From JAKPUX01 sp035353815 (GTDB taxonomy: Bacteria > Zhuqueibacterota > Zhuqueibacteria > Residuimicrobiales > Residuimicrobiaceae), in NCBI GenBank assembly GCA_035353815.1, contig DAOQAG010000008.1, positions 1 through 64,000 of the forward strand: a stretch of DNA of 64,000 nt, read 5' to 3'. Each line of letters begins with the position of its first letter. The first letter of the stretch is position 1. This document shows positions 1-9,709 of the stretch, in pieces. The translations under genes were made by a program, and so were the position numbers. The notes under the pieces were generated by a model, which did not search any database, was not told the origin of the DNA, and was given only the letters and a program-made list of their open reading frames with translations.

Positions 1-2267
1 CCGACAAGCGCAGCCATTATACCGTGCTCGGCGATTTCGTCACCACCACCGACGGCACCGGCATCGTCCATATTGCTCCCGCCTTTGGCGAGGACGATTA
101 TCAGCTCGGACTGAAATACGATCTGCCCGTCCTGCAACCGGTCGACAAGAGCGGCCGTTTCACCGCCGAGGTGACGCCCTGGGCGGGCCTCTTCGTCAAG
201 GAGGCGGACAAGTCCATCATCCAGGAGCTCAAGAGCCGCGGCGTCCTCTACCGCTCCGAGCCGATCACCCACAGCTATCCGCATTGCTGGCGCTGCCATT
301 CGCCGCTGCTCTACTATGCGCGCAAATCCTGGTACATCAAGACGACCGCCTTCAAGGAGCGGCTGATCGCCAACAACAACAAGATCGCCTGGTATCCGCG
401 CGAGGTGGGCGAGGGACGCTTCGGCGAGTGGCTGGAGAACAACATCGACTGGGCCCTCTCCCGCGACCGGTTCTGGGGCACGCCGCTGCCGATCTGGCGC
501 TGCAGCCAGTGCAAGGCCCAGGAGTGCATCGGCAGCATCACCGAGCTGCGCGAGAAGGCCGCCAACACCGTGCCGCAGGATCTCGATCTGCACAAGCCGA
601 TGATGGATCAGATCGACATCACCTGCCCCTCCTGCGGCGGCACCATGGAGCGCGTCCCGGAGGTGATCGACTGCTGGTTCGATTCCGGCAGCATGCCTTA
701 TGCCCAGTGGCATTATCCCTTCGAGAACAAGGACAAGTTCGAAAAAAGCTTTCCCGCCGATTTCATCTCCGAGGGCGTGGATCAAACCCGCGGCTGGTTT
801 TACTCCCTGCTGGTCATCGGCGCCTTTCTCTTCGACCAGCCGGCCTACAAGAGCTGTGTCTCGCTGGAGCTGATTCTCGACAAGGATGGGCAAAAGATGT
901 CCAAGACGCGCGGCAATGCCGTGGCGCCTCTCGATTTTCTCAACGCCCAGGGCGCGGATGCCTTGCGCTGGTATCTCCTGACCGCCAGCCCGCCCTGGCT
1001 GCCGACCCGTTTTGATCCGGAAGGGGTTCGCGACGTCACCCGCAAGTTTCTCGGCACGCTCGCCAACACCTACTCCTTTTTTGTGCTCTACGCCAACATA
1101 GATGGCTACCGCTATGATGCGGCGCAGCGCATCCCGGCTGCCGAACGCTCTGAGCTCGACCGCTGGCTTTGCTCGTCACTGACCTCCCTGACCCGGCGCG
1201 TCAACGAGAACCTCGCCCGCTACGACCTGACCAAGGCCGCGCGCGCCATCGCCGATTTTGTCGTCGATGATCTCTCCAACTGGTATGTACGGCGCTCGCG
1301 CCGCCGCTTCTGGAAAGCGGAGATGGGCGCCGACAAGCAGGCCGCCTTTCAAACCCTGTACGAGTCCCTGGTCACGGTCAGCCGCCTGATGGCGCCGATG
1401 GCCCCCTTCTTCGCCGAAGAGATCTACCGTAATCTCCGCGACAGCGCCGCCGGTCTGCCCGAGAGCGTTCATCTCGCCACCTACCCGCAGGCGGGCGAAG
1501 AGCCCGTGGCCTATCGGGACGAACAGCTGGAGGCGCGGATGGATCTGGTCCGCCGCATCGTCTTCCTCGGCCGCTCCCTGCGCAACGAAGCCGGCGCCAA
1601 GGTACGTCAACCCCTGGCGGCGATCACCATCGTCGCCCGCGACGAGAAGCACCGCCAGATGATCACCGGCATGTCCGGCCTCATCCTTGACGAGCTCAAT
1701 GTCAAGTCCCTGCATTTTGCCGCCGACCCGGCGGAGCTGGTGCAGCGTCATGCCGAGCCCCTCTTCAAGAATCTCGGACCCAAGTTCGGCAAGCACGTCA
1801 ACCGCGCCGCCGAGGCCATCCGAGCCTTCAGCGAGGCCGATATCGATGCCCTGGTGAAAGTCGGCAGCAAACAGATGGTGATCGAAGGGCATGAGGCCCG
1901 CATCACCACCGCAGATATCACCATCCAGACCGAGAACCGGCCCGGTCTGGTCGCCGCCAGCGAGGGCGACCTCACCGTCGCTCTCGATACCACCCTCACC
2001 GAGGCCCTCCGCTTCGAGGGACTGGCGCGCGAGTTCGTCAACCGGGTGCAGAATATGCGCAAGGAGGCCGGATTCCAGGTCACCGACCGCATCCAGATCT
2101 GGCTGCAGGCCGCCGCAGAGGTGGAACAGGCGGTCGAAAACCAGAGCGACTATATCCGCAACGAAACCCTGTGCGAAACCCTGCATCTGGGCGCTACCGG
2201 CGGCGAGTTTCAAAAGGAACTCAAAATCGAAGATCAGCTGCTGCGGACCGGCATAGCCAAGAAGTAA
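1..2267 (+). CDS. ileS: isoleucyl-tRNA synthetase, 5'-truncated by the window edge
   Basis: This is the C-terminal three quarters of a class I aminoacyl-tRNA synthetase that charges tRNA-Ile in the cytoplasm. The reading frame is open from base 3, so the start and the HIGH motif lie upstream of the window. The visible part begins in the CP1 editing domain, with the GTGIVHIAPAFGEDD stretch typical of the IleS/ValS editing pocket. It continues through a CxxC pair and the catalytic KMSKT loop (about 894-908), followed by the helical anticodon-binding domain. The C-terminal extension (EGLAREFVNRVQNMRKEAGF) is the kind found in the longer IleS type. The next gene is a DksA-like gene 29 bp downstream, then lspA; ileS near lspA is a common bacterial arrangement. 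Identity is very secure. Confidence 0.97.
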   Translation, partial: DKRSHYTVLGDFVTTTDGTGIVHIAPAFGEDDYQLGLKYDLPVLQPVDKSGRFTAEVTPWAGLFVKEADKSIIQELKSRGVLYRSEPITHSYPHCWRCHSPLLYYARKSWYIKTTAFKERLIANNNKIAWYPREVGEGRFGEWLENNIDWALSRDRFWGTPLPIWRCSQCKAQECIGSITELREKAANTVPQDLDLHKPMMDQIDITCPSCGGTMERVPEVIDCWFDSGSMPYAQWHYPFENKDKFEKSFPADFISEGVDQTRGWFYSLLVIGAFLFDQPAYKSCVSLELILDKDGQKMSKTRGNAVAPLDFLNAQGADALRWYLLTASPPWLPTRFDPEGVRDVTRKFLGTLANTYSFFVLYANIDGYRYDAAQRIPAAERSELDRWLCSSLTSLTRRVNENLARYDLTKAARAIADFVVDDLSNWYVRRSRRRFWKAEMGADKQAAFQTLYESLVTVSRLMAPMAPFFAEEIYRNLRDSAAGLPESVHLATYPQAGEEPVAYRDEQLEARMDLVRRIVFLGRSLRNEAGAKVRQPLAAITIVARDEKHRQMITGMSGLILDELNVKSLHFAADPAELVQRHAEPLFKNLGPKFGKHVNRAAEAIRAFSEADIDALVKVGSKQMVIEGHEARITTADITIQTENRPGLVAASEGDLTVALDTTLTEALRFEGLAREFVNRVQNMRKEAGFQVTDRIQIWLQAAAEVEQAVENQSDYIRNETLCETLHLGATGGEFQKELKIEDQLLRTGIAKK

Positions 2268-2296
2268 GTAATTGTGTAGATCATCGGGAGGATGAG

Positions 2297-2674
2297 ATGA
2301 CCAAGGAACAACTGGCGTACCTCAAGAAAATTATCATGGAAAAACGCGACCGGCTGCTTTCGGAACTGGAACATATGAAATCGAGCGGATTGAATGTTTC
2401 GATGAAAGAGACCTCGGGCGACCACTCCGCCTACTCTTTTCATATGGCCGACCAGGGCACCGATACGATGGACCGTGAACAGCAGTACTTTTTTGCCGCG
2501 CGCGACGGGAATCTGCTCTATCATTTGAACCTGGCGCTCGAGCGCATCGACAAGGGCGAGTACGGCGCCTGCGTGCAGTGCGGCAAGGATATCAGCATGG
2601 AACGCCTCGAGGCCGTCCCCCATGCCCGCCTTTGCATCGAATGCAAGTCCAAAGAGGAGATTCTGAAACGGTAA
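2297..2674 (+). CDS. DksA/TraR family zinc-finger protein
   Basis: A 125-residue protein with an N-terminal helical coiled-coil region and a C-terminal four-cysteine zinc finger (CVQCGKD then CIEC), as in DksA/TraR proteins. Family members bind the RNA polymerase secondary channel and modulate initiation, often with ppGpp; that role is known for the family and not demonstrated here. The DTMDREQQYFF segment near residue 60 matches the usual DxAD/E...E region between the helices. The ATG at 2297 follows a clear GGAGG (2287-2291), so the longer upstream reading is rejected. It lies between ileS and lspA, with only two bases before lspA, so the three are probably co-transcribed. Orthology to true DksA as opposed to a TraR/YocK-like paralogue cannot be settled by eye. 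Confidence 0.9.
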   Translation: MTKEQLAYLKKIIMEKRDRLLSELEHMKSSGLNVSMKETSGDHSAYSFHMADQGTDTMDREQQYFFAARDGNLLYHLNLALERIDKGEYGACVQCGKDISMERLEAVPHARLCIECKSKEEILKR

Positions 2675-2676
2675 TC

Positions 2677-3237
2677 ATGAAATCCTATCGCATCCTCTGG
2701 ATATCCGCCCTGATCTTCTTCTTCGACCAGGCGATTAAATGGGTGGTCAAGACGAACATGCGGCTATATGACTCCATTCCGGTGTTCGGTGATTTCTTCC
2801 GGCTGACCTATGTCGAAAATCCCGGCATGGCCTTCGGAGTGCGCATCAGCGACAATGTTTTTTTCACCGTTTTCGCCGTCATCGCCAGCCTGGTGCTGCT
2901 GCTCTATCTCTTCAAATTACAGGAACGGCAGGAATGGGCCCGCATCTCCATGACCATCATCATCGGCGGCGCACTCGGCAACCTCACCGACCGCATCTTC
3001 CGCGGCCAGGTGGTCGATTTCCTTGACTTTGATTTTTTCAACATCCAGATCCCGGCCTTCAAGCTCCTCTCCTTCCACTTCTCTGGCTACAGCATGGAGC
3101 GTTGGCCGGTCTTCAATATCGCGGATATCGCCATCAGCGTTGGCATGGTCCTTCTGCTCATCTACATTCTCTTTTTCGAGGAGGAAGCGCCCCCACTTGA
3201 AGCCGGCCATAACGACACCTCGGAAATGATTCACTGA
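2677..3237 (+). CDS. lspA: lipoprotein signal peptidase (signal peptidase II)
   Basis: LspA is the inner-membrane aspartyl protease that cleaves the signal peptide of diacylglyceryl-modified prolipoproteins. The 186-residue sequence has four hydrophobic membrane segments and the family motifs VENPGMAFG, GNLTDR and FNIADIAIS; the Asp of GNLTDR and the Asp of FNIAD are the expected catalytic pair. The length is normal for the family, with a short acidic tail after the last helix. The start ATG lies two bases after the dksA-like stop, which implies translational coupling. Several lipobox proteins in this window (29158, 34075, 48848) are expected substrates. Confidence 0.96.
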   Translation: MKSYRILWISALIFFFDQAIKWVVKTNMRLYDSIPVFGDFFRLTYVENPGMAFGVRISDNVFFTVFAVIASLVLLLYLFKLQERQEWARISMTIIIGGALGNLTDRIFRGQVVDFLDFDFFNIQIPAFKLLSFHFSGYSMERWPVFNIADIAISVGMVLLLIYILFFEEEAPPLEAGHNDTSEMIH

Positions 3238-3263
3238 CCTAACCAGGGGTGGATGGAATCCCT

Positions 3264-5528
3264 ATGGAGACCGGATTGCACCTGCTCATCATCGAGGAAG
3301 ATGCGCAGCAGGCGGAAATCATCGCCCGCGAACTTGTTAACGGCGGCTTGCCGTGCGAGTTCGTGCGCGTCAACACCGCCAAGGGCTTCTCCCAGGCCCT
3401 GGCCGCCAAGCCCGACCTGATCATCGCCAACTATTTCCTCCCCGCTTTCGATGCCCTGCGCGCCCTCGCGCACCTGCAGGAGCACCATATCGACATCCCC
3501 CTGATCGTCCTCTCGGCCAGCCTGGACAGCGAAATCGCCGTGGCCTGCATGAAAGCCGGCGCCTCCGACGTCATCCACACCGCCCATATCTTTCGCCTGG
3601 CCGCCGCCGCGCGCGAAGCCATCGAAAAACGCGAACAGGAACGGCGCACCCGCCGCATCGACAAGGCCTTGCGCTTCACCAAGTTCGCCGTCGATCATAC
3701 CGCCGTCGCCATCTATTGGCTCAATCCCGAGGGCCGCTTCGCCCTGGCCAATGAGGCGGGCCTCAAACTCCTCGGCTACTCCATGCCGGAACTCAGCACC
3801 CTGACCATCGCGGCGGTGGAACCCAACCTGGTCCCGGAAAAGTGGAAGCGCCTGCTCAAGGAACTCTCCAGCAAAGAAGCCATCACCCATGAATGCCGCC
3901 TCAGCACCAAAACCGGCGGCATCCTCCCCGCCGAGCTCACCCTGAACGGCGTCCAGATGGACAACCAGAGCTATATCCTCTGTTTTGCGCGCGACCTCAG
4001 CGACCGCCAGCGCTCCGAAACCGAGTACTCCCGTCTGGCGATCGCCATCGAGCAGGCCGCCGAGAGCATCATGATCACCGACATCGAAAACCGCATCCTC
4101 TATGTCAACCCCGCCTTCGAACGCGTCACCGGCTACGACAAGGAGGAGGTGCTCGGCGAAAACCCCCGCCTTCTCGGCAGCGGCAAACACGATGCCCCCT
4201 TTTATCACGACATCTGGACCACCCTGATGAGCGGCAAAAGCTGGCACGGCCATTTCATCAATAAACGCAAGGACGGCTCGCTCTTCGAGGAGGAGGCCAC
4301 CATCTCCCCGATCCGCGACCGCAGCGGCCAGATCATCAGCTACGTCGCCGTCAAACGCGACGTCACCCACGAGATCGACCTGCAAAAACAGGTCTACCAT
4401 GCGGAAAAAATGGACGCCATCGGCCGCCTCGCCGGCGGCGTCGCCCACGACTTTAACAACCTCCTCACCATCATCAACGGCTATTCCGAGCTGATGATCA
4501 AATCCATCCTGCCCAGCGATCCCCTCTACAGCCATGTGCAGCAGATCATCAAGGCCTGCTCCCGCGCCTCGACCCATACCAAACAGCTGCTCGCCTTTAG
4601 CCGGCGCACCCCCATGGAACAGAAGGTGATCGATCTCAACGCCACCCTCATTGATATGGTGAGCGTGCTCAAGCGCCTCATCAACGAAAATATCGAGCTG
4701 GTGACACGGTTCAAGGAGGGGGCCGGCAACATCAAAGCCGATCCGGCGGAGGTGGAGCAGATCATCGTCAACCTGGTCGTCAACGCCCGCGATGCCATGC
4801 CCAGGGGCGGCCGCCTCGTCGTCGAAACCGACCGGGTCACCCTGGACGAAAAATATTGCCGCGACCATATCGACGCCCAGCCGGGACGCTATATGCTGCT
4901 CTCGGTGCAGGATAACGGGGTGGGGATGAACGAGGAGACCCGCGCGCGCATCTATGAGCCCTTTTTTACCACCAAGAAACAGGGCACCGGACTGGGACTG
5001 CCGACGGTCTTCGGCATCGTCCGGCAAAATAAAGGGCATGTGGAATGCTACAGCGAGCCGGATAAGGGGACACTCTTCCGGATCTTTTTACCCCAGGTGG
5101 ATGAAACCGCAGCCGAGACCGACTTGAGGAATGCCTATGACACCCTGCCGCGCGGCAAGGAGACCATACTGCTGGTGGAGGATGAGGAGGATGTGCGCAC
5201 CCTGACAGCGCACATGCTCACGCTGCAGGGCTACAAGGTCATTGAGGCTTCCCTCGGCGGCGATGCGCTCATCGCCAGCGAACGCCACGACGGCAAGATC
5301 GACCTGCTCCTTACCGATGTGGTCATGCCCAATATGAGCGGCGCAGAACTGGCGGAACGCCTGCGCCAGACCAGCCCCGATCTCAAGGTGCTCTATATGT
5401 CCGGCTACGCCAGCGATGTCCTCATGGCCCACGAAAATGTCGACCGTGAGAATGTCGCCTTTATCGCCAAACCCTTCACTCTGGAAAAAATCACCAAAAA
5501 AGTGCGCGACGTCCTCGACCAGAAATAG
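3264..5528 (+). CDS. hybrid sensor histidine kinase with degenerate N-terminal receiver, two PAS domains and C-terminal receiver
   Basis: A 754-residue soluble-looking hybrid kinase with no membrane segments. Residues about 4-125 look like a receiver domain, but the phosphoacceptor Asp is replaced by Asn56 (IIANYFLP) and the conserved C-terminal Lys is not evident. Two PAS domains follow (about 135-250 and 255-375). The HisKA box has His395 in GGVAHDFNN. An HATPase domain follows with N box NLVVNARDAM, G1 DNGVGM and G2 GTGLGLP. A canonical receiver with Asp685 (LLLTDVVMP) and KPF closes the protein. The ATG at 3264 is chosen; an in-frame GTG at 3249 is the alternative. The signal is unknown and no separate response regulator is adjacent, so output probably goes through a phosphotransfer partner elsewhere. 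It converges on the porU-like gene 21 bp away. Confidence 0.9.
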   Translation: METGLHLLIIEEDAQQAEIIARELVNGGLPCEFVRVNTAKGFSQALAAKPDLIIANYFLPAFDALRALAHLQEHHIDIPLIVLSASLDSEIAVACMKAGASDVIHTAHIFRLAAAAREAIEKREQERRTRRIDKALRFTKFAVDHTAVAIYWLNPEGRFALANEAGLKLLGYSMPELSTLTIAAVEPNLVPEKWKRLLKELSSKEAITHECRLSTKTGGILPAELTLNGVQMDNQSYILCFARDLSDRQRSETEYSRLAIAIEQAAESIMITDIENRILYVNPAFERVTGYDKEEVLGENPRLLGSGKHDAPFYHDIWTTLMSGKSWHGHFINKRKDGSLFEEEATISPIRDRSGQIISYVAVKRDVTHEIDLQKQVYHAEKMDAIGRLAGGVAHDFNNLLTIINGYSELMIKSILPSDPLYSHVQQIIKACSRASTHTKQLLAFSRRTPMEQKVIDLNATLIDMVSVLKRLINENIELVTRFKEGAGNIKADPAEVEQIIVNLVVNARDAMPRGGRLVVETDRVTLDEKYCRDHIDAQPGRYMLLSVQDNGVGMNEETRARIYEPFFTTKKQGTGLGLPTVFGIVRQNKGHVECYSEPDKGTLFRIFLPQVDETAAETDLRNAYDTLPRGKETILLVEDEEDVRTLTAHMLTLQGYKVIEASLGGDALIASERHDGKIDLLLTDVVMPNMSGAELAERLRQTSPDLKVLYMSGYASDVLMAHENVDRENVAFIAKPFTLEKITKKVRDVLDQK

Positions 5529-5549
5529 AACGCCGCCCGCCGCCAGGCC

Positions 5550-8500
5550 TCACCGCGCCACGATCACCTTGCCCAGGGCATCGGTCACGGCGGACTCGCC
5601 TCCTTTGCTACGGGCTTGCACCCGATACAGATAGACGCCATTGGCAACCAGATCCCCCTCCGCATCCGTGCCATCCCAAAGTTCAGGATAGACATTGAAT
5701 CCCACCACCGCTGGCATCGCCGGAAATTTGCGCACCAGCCGGCCCGAAACGGTATAAAGCTGGAGGGAAACCTCCGCCTCCTGGCTGACTTCGAAGGTGA
5801 ATTGCGTCCGGTTGGACATGGGATTGGGATAATTGAGCAGATTGGTCAGGGTCAGCGCGGTTTCCGCCACAACAATGAACTCGACCTCAGCGGTGGTCGA
5901 ATTGTTCGAATTGTCCCAGGCCTTGACCGTCAGCGTATGCCGCCCGGGAGTCAGCTGCGCCAGCGGATAGGTGAGTTCGCCGGCGGTGTAACTGCCGGTG
6001 GTATATTGAAAATTCTCGGTGATGTTCTTGCCCTCGGCCTCATCCAGATTCATGATGATTTGATGGCCGATGTCGCCGGCGATGTTCACTCCGCTCAGGG
6101 AATCGCTGATGAGCACGTGCAGGACTGGATTCTGGGTGGTGTAATCCCCGGACGCGAACGAGGGATTGCCAAAATGGATCTTGATCGCCGGGCCCTCGCG
6201 GTCGACCAGACCCATGGCCGAGCCATCCACGGCGAGGTTGTTCAGATAGCCCGTGCCCTCACCCTCCTTGCTCCAGAGATAGAGGCTGATGCGGCCATCG
6301 CTGCCGCCGTAGGAGATATCCTTGGGCACGATGAACTGCGCATCGAACCGCCCATTCGCACTGGCCGCCGTGCCGCGAAAGATGGTATTGCCCGGCAGGA
6401 TGTACTCGACGGTCGTGCCCCCCTCCGTCGTATGCGTCCGCGCCTTGCGCGCGTCGAAAACGCGCAGCAGCAAGGTGCCGCTAAAATCGCTCCACGAGGT
6501 GCCGCCCTTGTCCATGCGGCCCTTGACCGTAAAATGCGTCAAGGCCTGCAGGGTCTTGCCCGGCGCCAGGGTGTCAACCGTCGCCCGGTACTGCGGCGCC
6601 TCCAGCCGCATCGCCGGATCTCCGAGCAGCACAAATTTTTCATTGTTCAGCAGGCTGGCCGATGAAGTGCGCTTGGCGAGCATAAAGGCATCGCCGATCC
6701 GCGCGACCTTGCCGGTCGATTCATAGCTGAGGAAGAGCTGGTTGAAGAGATTGTAATTGAGCGAGGCATTCTCGCTCGAATAGACCAGCCGCGTCGAGGA
6801 GATCATCCCGATCGCGCCGCGGCCGGCTGCATTGACCAGATACTCGGCAAAACTCTGCTTCTGCGGCTGGTCCCAGTAGGCGAACTCGCAGGTCGAGGCC
6901 ACCCAGAGGGCATAGCGCTGGCTGTTCTGGACCTTTGCAAAGTCGGTGGCGAGATTGAAAATATTCTCATGCGTGAGCAGCTCATCGGCGCCATGGCCGA
7001 TGAAGTTGATCAGCAGGCTGCCCTGATTGATGCGGTTGATAAAGGCCTCGCTCGCCTGCGGCTTGGTCACCCCGGAGATGCTCGCAGTGCGCACGGCCGG
7101 GTACTCCATCAGATAGATCTTTTCCACATTGAGCGAAGCCGGCACATAGTGTTCGGCCAGCCATTCCGCCTGGCGGGTGTGTTCGACCTCCTCGCCCTTG
7201 CCGCCGGAGACCAGCTCGTCATCGCCGACGATCGTCACGGTCTTGCGCCACTCCTCCGCCGCAGATTTGCTCTCATAGTCGATGAGTTTGGTGACTACGC
7301 CCTGGGCTTCATCGACCGTCTGCACCGGCAGCCGGCCGATGGCCATCTGCGCGCCATTGCTGGAGCCCTTGAGGTAGGTGAACCAGTCGTCGCAGGTGCG
7401 CGACGAGATCTCTGAGGTCTCCGGGCTCTCATAGGGCGGGATCAGATTGGGGGTGCCGTACTTGTAGATATTGCGGTAATCATAGTGGCCGTCGCCAAGC
7501 AGGAGCACATAGGCCGGCTGCCCCCAATGATCATAGGCGTAGGCGAGAAAATCACGGATGGCGACGGGATCGGTCAATCCCCAGCTGAACTCATCATAAA
7601 TATCCGAGAGTTTCACCACCTCCGTCTCGAGGCGGTCACCGGAATTCCAGTCTTCGCGCAGGCTTTCGAGCTGCATCGCCTGCTGATAAAAGTTGTCGTG
7701 GGTGATGATGATATAATCGGCATCGCGCGCCAGGCGCAGATTGGAGCCGGCATCGTGCTGGATATCGGTGACGGCCATATACGCGGCAGGTGTCACCGCA
7801 AGATAGCGCCGCGGTGAAATGCTGTTCACGGAATCGGCGAAACGTACCGTCGCGCCTTCAATCTGGGTGGATTCGATCACCCCCACCTCCTGGAAGGCGG
7901 TGACGTCATAAACGGTGATCTCGGCGCGGTTGAAATTGCTCACCGCATAGGTCGCCGTGCCCGCACGCACGGGTGAATTGAAGAGCAGCTGATCCCCGAC
8001 CGCCTGAAAATGGCGGGGATATTCGACCTCGATCCAGTCGACATAGGCCTGACTGATGTCCGATGTGGCCAGGTAATCGATCCCGAGGGAGTTGTTGCCG
8101 TCGAGAAGGACACCCGCGGTGTTGTATTCGGCGAGGCGGACGGTGTAGGCGCTGAGCTGCCCGGAAAGGCTGATCTGGCCGAGGGCGTTGCCATTGGCAT
8201 TCATCTTGAAGACATGCGTACCCGAGGTGGTCGCCGCCACCTGAAAACGGAAAGCGGCCGGGCTCTGGGGCACCGCCCCGGGGAGGGCGAAGACCTGGGA
8301 ATAGGTCGCCTTGTCCCGGGCCATCTCAAAGCCGAGCCAGTCCGATCCCGATTTGTAGATATTGGACTTGTCCTCCTCGATGAAGGCCAGGTCGCGGAAA
8401 CTGCTCTCGGCCTCGCCGATGACCGGCAAGGAGCTGCGGCTTTGCATCCGCTTCCCCCGGGTCAGGCCAAAGGTGAGCCAGTAGATATTGTCATAGCCGT

Positions 8501-9542
8501 AGCGGTTGATGTAATGGTGATACTTGCCATCCGCCGTGCTGTAGTACTTGCCCTCGAGCGAACGGCCATAAAAGAGGATATAATCCCCGCTGTCCATCTT
8601 GCCATCGGCTTCGCCGCTGACCAGGATCGCATTTTCGATGAGGGAATCGGGACGCGCCGTGGCGATGTTCTCCGCCAGCTCCCGGCCGCCGTTGTTGAAG
8701 AGCTGCAACGTTGCGGGATCGATGCTCGCCAGCGGCACGCCGGCCTGACTCAGCGCCGCGGCCGTGATCTTGTAGATGCCCTCCTTGTTCCCTTTGCCGT
8801 CGCCGCGAATGATGATCTTGTACCAGTTGTCGCCGGGGAAATTGCCCCGCTGCGCCTTGGCCAGGCGCGGCTGAGGGGTGTTGCGCCAGGAACGTGCCTG
8901 CTGATAATTGACCAGAAGATCCTGGAGCACGCCCTCTTCCGCCCCTGCCACGGCCGCCATCGCGGCGGGAGTAGCGGATGTGGTTGCAGCAGCGTCAAAG
9001 GTCAATTCGGCCACGATGCGGCGGTACAAACGCACTTGAGCCCGTCCGGGCGCCACCTGGAGGGGATGAAAGATCACCCGGACCGTCCGCAGGCCGCGGA
9101 ACTCTTGCGGCGCGGAGAGTTCGATGACCCCGGGCGCGAACTCCTGATCCGCATAGAGCGCCGCATCCGGCGTGTGCACCAGCCGGTCGAGGGCGCCATC
9201 CGGAACGCGCCGTCCCACCGGCAGCACCGCGCCGGAGCGCGTCTCATATTCGGCTGTGACGATGCGCAGCGAGACCCCGCCCTCGGGCGGAATGCCCGCG
9301 ACGAGTGTCCTGGCCGGAAGCTGCGGCGCACCCGGCGCGCCGGTCAGCTCGGCGCCGGCAAACTGAAAGGTCCGGTAGGTATGACCGTCGACGGCCACCG
9401 AATCGATCCGCCACTCCTGCGGGGTAAATTCCAGCACCAGCTGCCGGTTCGAGCTCGAAAGCAGTTGCACACCCTGGGGTCCCGCCGCAGCGGCAGCCGC
9501 AACCCAAAACCCCAGTACCAGAGAGATCCAAAAACGACGCAT
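5550..9542 (-). CDS. porU: PorU-like C25 (gingipain-family) peptidase, probable type IX secretion sortase
   Basis: A 1330-residue secreted protein with an N-terminal signal peptide (hydrophobic run ending AAAAAAG). A long N-terminal propeptide-like and beta region is followed by a gingipain C25 catalytic domain at about residues 620-960. The catalytic dyad is visible as His850 (NFIGHGADEL) and Cys885 (VASTCEFAYW). Ig-like beta regions follow, and the C-terminal ~85 residues form a FlgD-like T9SS sorting domain (NLLNYPNPM ... NGVYLYRV). PorU is the outer-membrane sortase that removes T9SS C-terminal signals and attaches cargo to the surface. Size, architecture and cargo-like genes at 16.0-22.3 kb agree with this. 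A plain secreted C25 protease is the alternative. The start ATG has AGGA six bases upstream. The gene lies 167 bp downstream of pbpC on the same strand. Confidence 0.85.
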   Translation of the reverse strand: MRRFWISLVLGFWVAAAAAAGPQGVQLLSSSNRQLVLEFTPQEWRIDSVAVDGHTYRTFQFAGAELTGAPGAPQLPARTLVAGIPPEGGVSLRIVTAEYETRSGAVLPVGRRVPDGALDRLVHTPDAALYADQEFAPGVIELSAPQEFRGLRTVRVIFHPLQVAPGRAQVRLYRRIVAELTFDAAATTSATPAAMAAVAGAEEGVLQDLLVNYQQARSWRNTPQPRLAKAQRGNFPGDNWYKIIIRGDGKGNKEGIYKITAAALSQAGVPLASIDPATLQLFNNGGRELAENIATARPDSLIENAILVSGEADGKMDSGDYILFYGRSLEGKYYSTADGKYHHYINRYGYDNIYWLTFGLTRGKRMQSRSSLPVIGEAESSFRDLAFIEEDKSNIYKSGSDWLGFEMARDKATYSQVFALPGAVPQSPAAFRFQVAATTSGTHVFKMNANGNALGQISLSGQLSAYTVRLAEYNTAGVLLDGNNSLGIDYLATSDISQAYVDWIEVEYPRHFQAVGDQLLFNSPVRAGTATYAVSNFNRAEITVYDVTAFQEVGVIESTQIEGATVRFADSVNSISPRRYLAVTPAAYMAVTDIQHDAGSNLRLARDADYIIITHDNFYQQAMQLESLREDWNSGDRLETEVVKLSDIYDEFSWGLTDPVAIRDFLAYAYDHWGQPAYVLLLGDGHYDYRNIYKYGTPNLIPPYESPETSEISSRTCDDWFTYLKGSSNGAQMAIGRLPVQTVDEAQGVVTKLIDYESKSAAEEWRKTVTIVGDDELVSGGKGEEVEHTRQAEWLAEHYVPASLNVEKIYLMEYPAVRTASISGVTKPQASEAFINRINQGSLLINFIGHGADELLTHENIFNLATDFAKVQNSQRYALWVASTCEFAYWDQPQKQSFAEYLVNAAGRGAIGMISSTRLVYSSENASLNYNLFNQLFLSYESTGKVARIGDAFMLAKRTSSASLLNNEKFVLLGDPAMRLEAPQYRATVDTLAPGKTLQALTHFTVKGRMDKGGTSWSDFSGTLLLRVFDARKARTHTTEGGTTVEYILPGNTIFRGTAASANGRFDAQFIVPKDISYGGSDGRISLYLWSKEGEGTGYLNNLAVDGSAMGLVDREGPAIKIHFGNPSFASGDYTTQNPVLHVLISDSLSGVNIAGDIGHQIIMNLDEAEGKNITENFQYTTGSYTAGELTYPLAQLTPGRHTLTVKAWDNSNNSTTAEVEFIVVAETALTLTNLLNYPNPMSNRTQFTFEVSQEAEVSLQLYTVSGRLVRKFPAMPAVVGFNVYPELWDGTDAEGDLVANGVYLYRVQARSKGGESAVTDALGKVIVAR

Positions 9543-9709
9543 GATTGTCCTGTCTTGTAATGCGGTTGTTGTACGCGCGGGATGGATCAGGCGCAGGACC
9601 AGCCGGGTTCAGTTGAACCGGCCCGCCCCTGCTCCATCCGCCGTGTAGTCTGCCCAAAAAAAACAATATATAACTGTAACATCCTCCAAAATGCCTTTGT
9701 TCCGGTTCT

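Noticed and set aside
3231..5039. A 602-codon open frame antisense to the hybrid kinase gene.
   Set aside because: Its translation is low-complexity (Gly/Ala/Asp/His-rich) with no domain, and it is a shadow of the GC-rich sense gene, which has full motif support.
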